In this document: positions 63,119-64,000 of the stretch, in pieces
Numbering within the stretch: the first letter of the stretch is position 1
Layout of the letters: the number at the start of each line of letters is the position of its first letter
NCBI GenBank assembly: GCA_000212915.1
Contig: CM001167.1
Coordinates: 2,534,780-2,598,779 of the forward strand
Direction of reading: 5' to 3'
Length of the DNA stretch: 64,000 nucleotides
Source of the DNA: Bacteroides coprosuis DSM 18011
Lineage (GTDB): Bacteria; Bacteroidota; Bacteroidia; Bacteroidales; Bacteroidaceae
The notes under the pieces: model-generated
Database searches by the model: none
Told to the model about the DNA's origin: nothing
The model's input: the letters and a program-made list of their open reading frames with translations, nothing else
Made by a program: the position numbers and the translations under genes

Positions 63119-64000
63119 TTAAATTTGTCTTCCATATCGGCGTTTTTTCTTCCTACTTCGTTTGGTTGAATTAGAGTAATCATCATCGTGATATCCTGAT
63201 TTTCCAAATATCATTTTAAGAATATCACCAATTAGAGACTCTTTGTTTGTTGATTTGTCCTGATTTTCAGATATTGATTTATCCGTGTACTCAGGAGATT
63301 CATATTCTGTTCTTTGATTCATCTCTTTTAAAGTAGTTGTTTTATGACCAGTCTCAGAAACATCCTGAAAAAGATTATTTATTGCATTTGCAGAAAATGC
63401 TTTACCCAATCTGGAACCATTCAATGCAATCCTGTTATTATGATCTATAAAAGTAACACCATAAATACGCCCCTCATTGTTTTGTCTTATTACCACATCT
63501 ATTCCTTTCTCATTCAGATTGTTCTTGAATTGAGATATTGAAGTTGAACTATTCAATAATTCATGAACAGTGTTTTTAATTTCAGGCCTTAAAGTACCTT
63601 CTTTCCAGATTTCAGAGTTTTGCTTTATCTTACGCTCCAAAGTAGTAACACCAACTGATTTGCCAATTAATGATGATTTTATTGGATTGCCCTGTTTGTT
63701 GCCATCATCGTCGGTTGCAGAATAGACGATACCGTGATACGGTCTGCCTCTGACTTCACCTTTTACTTCCTCTGCATGAATATTGTATAATGAAAGCAAT
63801 GTTTTAAACTCACCGAAACTTTGAAAGCGATAGCTACTTATCACACCCTTTACTGTATTAGATATTTGCTTTTTTATATCTCCGGATTCGTAATCCACTT
63901 TCTGAAATTGGGTTAACTCCTTATCTTTCGTTTTTTCTGCAGGATGTAAACCATACTTATTCTCTATTTCTCTTGTGATATCTTTACTGCGACGATGTTC
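63119..64000 (-). CDS. mobB: MobB-type relaxase/mobilisation protein, partial (runs off right edge)
   Basis: The frame is open to the window edge; a GTG at 63898 is internal, since the upstream sequence continues as protein (EHRRSKDITREIENKYGLHP). What remains is the region after the relaxase catalytic domain (SFGEFKTLLSLYNIHAEEVK, RGRPYHGIVYSATDDDGNK) and a Ser/Asn/Lys-rich, strongly basic tail (KRSRKKKRRYGRQI). This is typical of MobB of Bacteroidales conjugative transposons, where the nicking domain is N-terminal and outside the window. Confidence 0.85.
   Translation of the reverse strand, partial: EHRRSKDITREIENKYGLHPAEKTKDKELTQFQKVDYESGDIKKQISNTVKGVISSYRFQSFGEFKTLLSLYNIHAEEVKGEVRGRPYHGIVYSATDDDGNKQGNPIKSSLIGKSVGVTTLERKIKQNSEIWKEGTLRPEIKNTVHELLNSSTSISQFKNNLNEKGIDVVIRQNNEGRIYGVTFIDHNNRIALNGSRLGKAFSANAINNLFQDVSETGHKTTTLKEMNQRTEYESPEYTDKSISENQDKSTNKESLIGDILKMIFGKSGYHDDDYSNSTKRSRKKKRRYGRQI

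Overview
The window is AT-rich DNA from a member of the order Bacteroidales (phylum Bacteroidota). The evidence is a set of Bacteroidota-type promoters (TTG or TTTG, 19-20 bp spacer, TAnnTTTG) seen in front of tRNA-Asp, padR and abiE; Mfa1/Mfa2-type fimbrial lipoproteins; CTnDOT-type tra genes (traE to traQ, RteC); and ISAon1- and IS3-family elements. I cannot fix the genus from sequence alone.

Layout. 1-13,410 looks like resident chromosome: a partial PspC-domain protein with its PadR regulator, a three-gene Mfa1/Mfa2-like fimbrial cluster (first fimbrillin broken by an in-frame amber codon), a PfkB sugar kinase, a frameshifted DUF4026/DUF2314-type protein, a four-gene CsgG/DUF4810/DUF799 lipoprotein operon, an EamA transporter and tRNA-Asp. 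From 13,449 the DNA is accessory: a complete ISAon1-family IS sitting tip-to-tip with the remnant of another, a damaged IS3-family element, a small HD/HTH gene block, a truncated RhuM-like gene, and a fossil of a tmRNA 3' end with its terminator at about 19.02-19.11 kb.

19,671-29,004 is the strongest candidate for an undescribed system: an HD plus HSP90/GHKL ATPase, a Cap4/DUF4297-like nuclease and a HerA-type ATPase, followed by a helical protein of unknown function and a D...ExK nuclease-like protein, all co-directional. It is bounded on the right by a decayed fragment of a mobC-type coupling-protein gene. 29,490-38,590 is a conjugation operon traE, F, G, I, J, K, L, M, N, O, Q ending in a 22-bp-stem terminator; traA-D are not beside it. 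RteC, two HTH proteins, a primase/helicase and an ArdC-like antirestriction protein follow.

43.2-58 kb is a cargo region. Three copies of a structured repeat flank or follow a GHKL ATPase-PD-(D/E)XK fusion gene. Then come a type III restriction remnant, a membrane protein/zincin pair, a STAS-HATPase / DUF4325 / membrane-protein operon, and a BsuBI/PstI-type restriction-modification pair whose endonuclease is frameshifted at its C-terminus. 56.2-64 kb resembles the mobilisation end of a second conjugative element: a DUF3945-type protein, a mobC 3' remnant, an AbiE module whose toxin gene is split by a 216-bp MITE-like insert flanked by TTAA, a full coupling protein (mobC) and the C-terminal part of the relaxase.

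Overall this is conjugative-element DNA, probably pieces of more than one element, carrying many putative anti-phage or conflict genes, several of them in decay.
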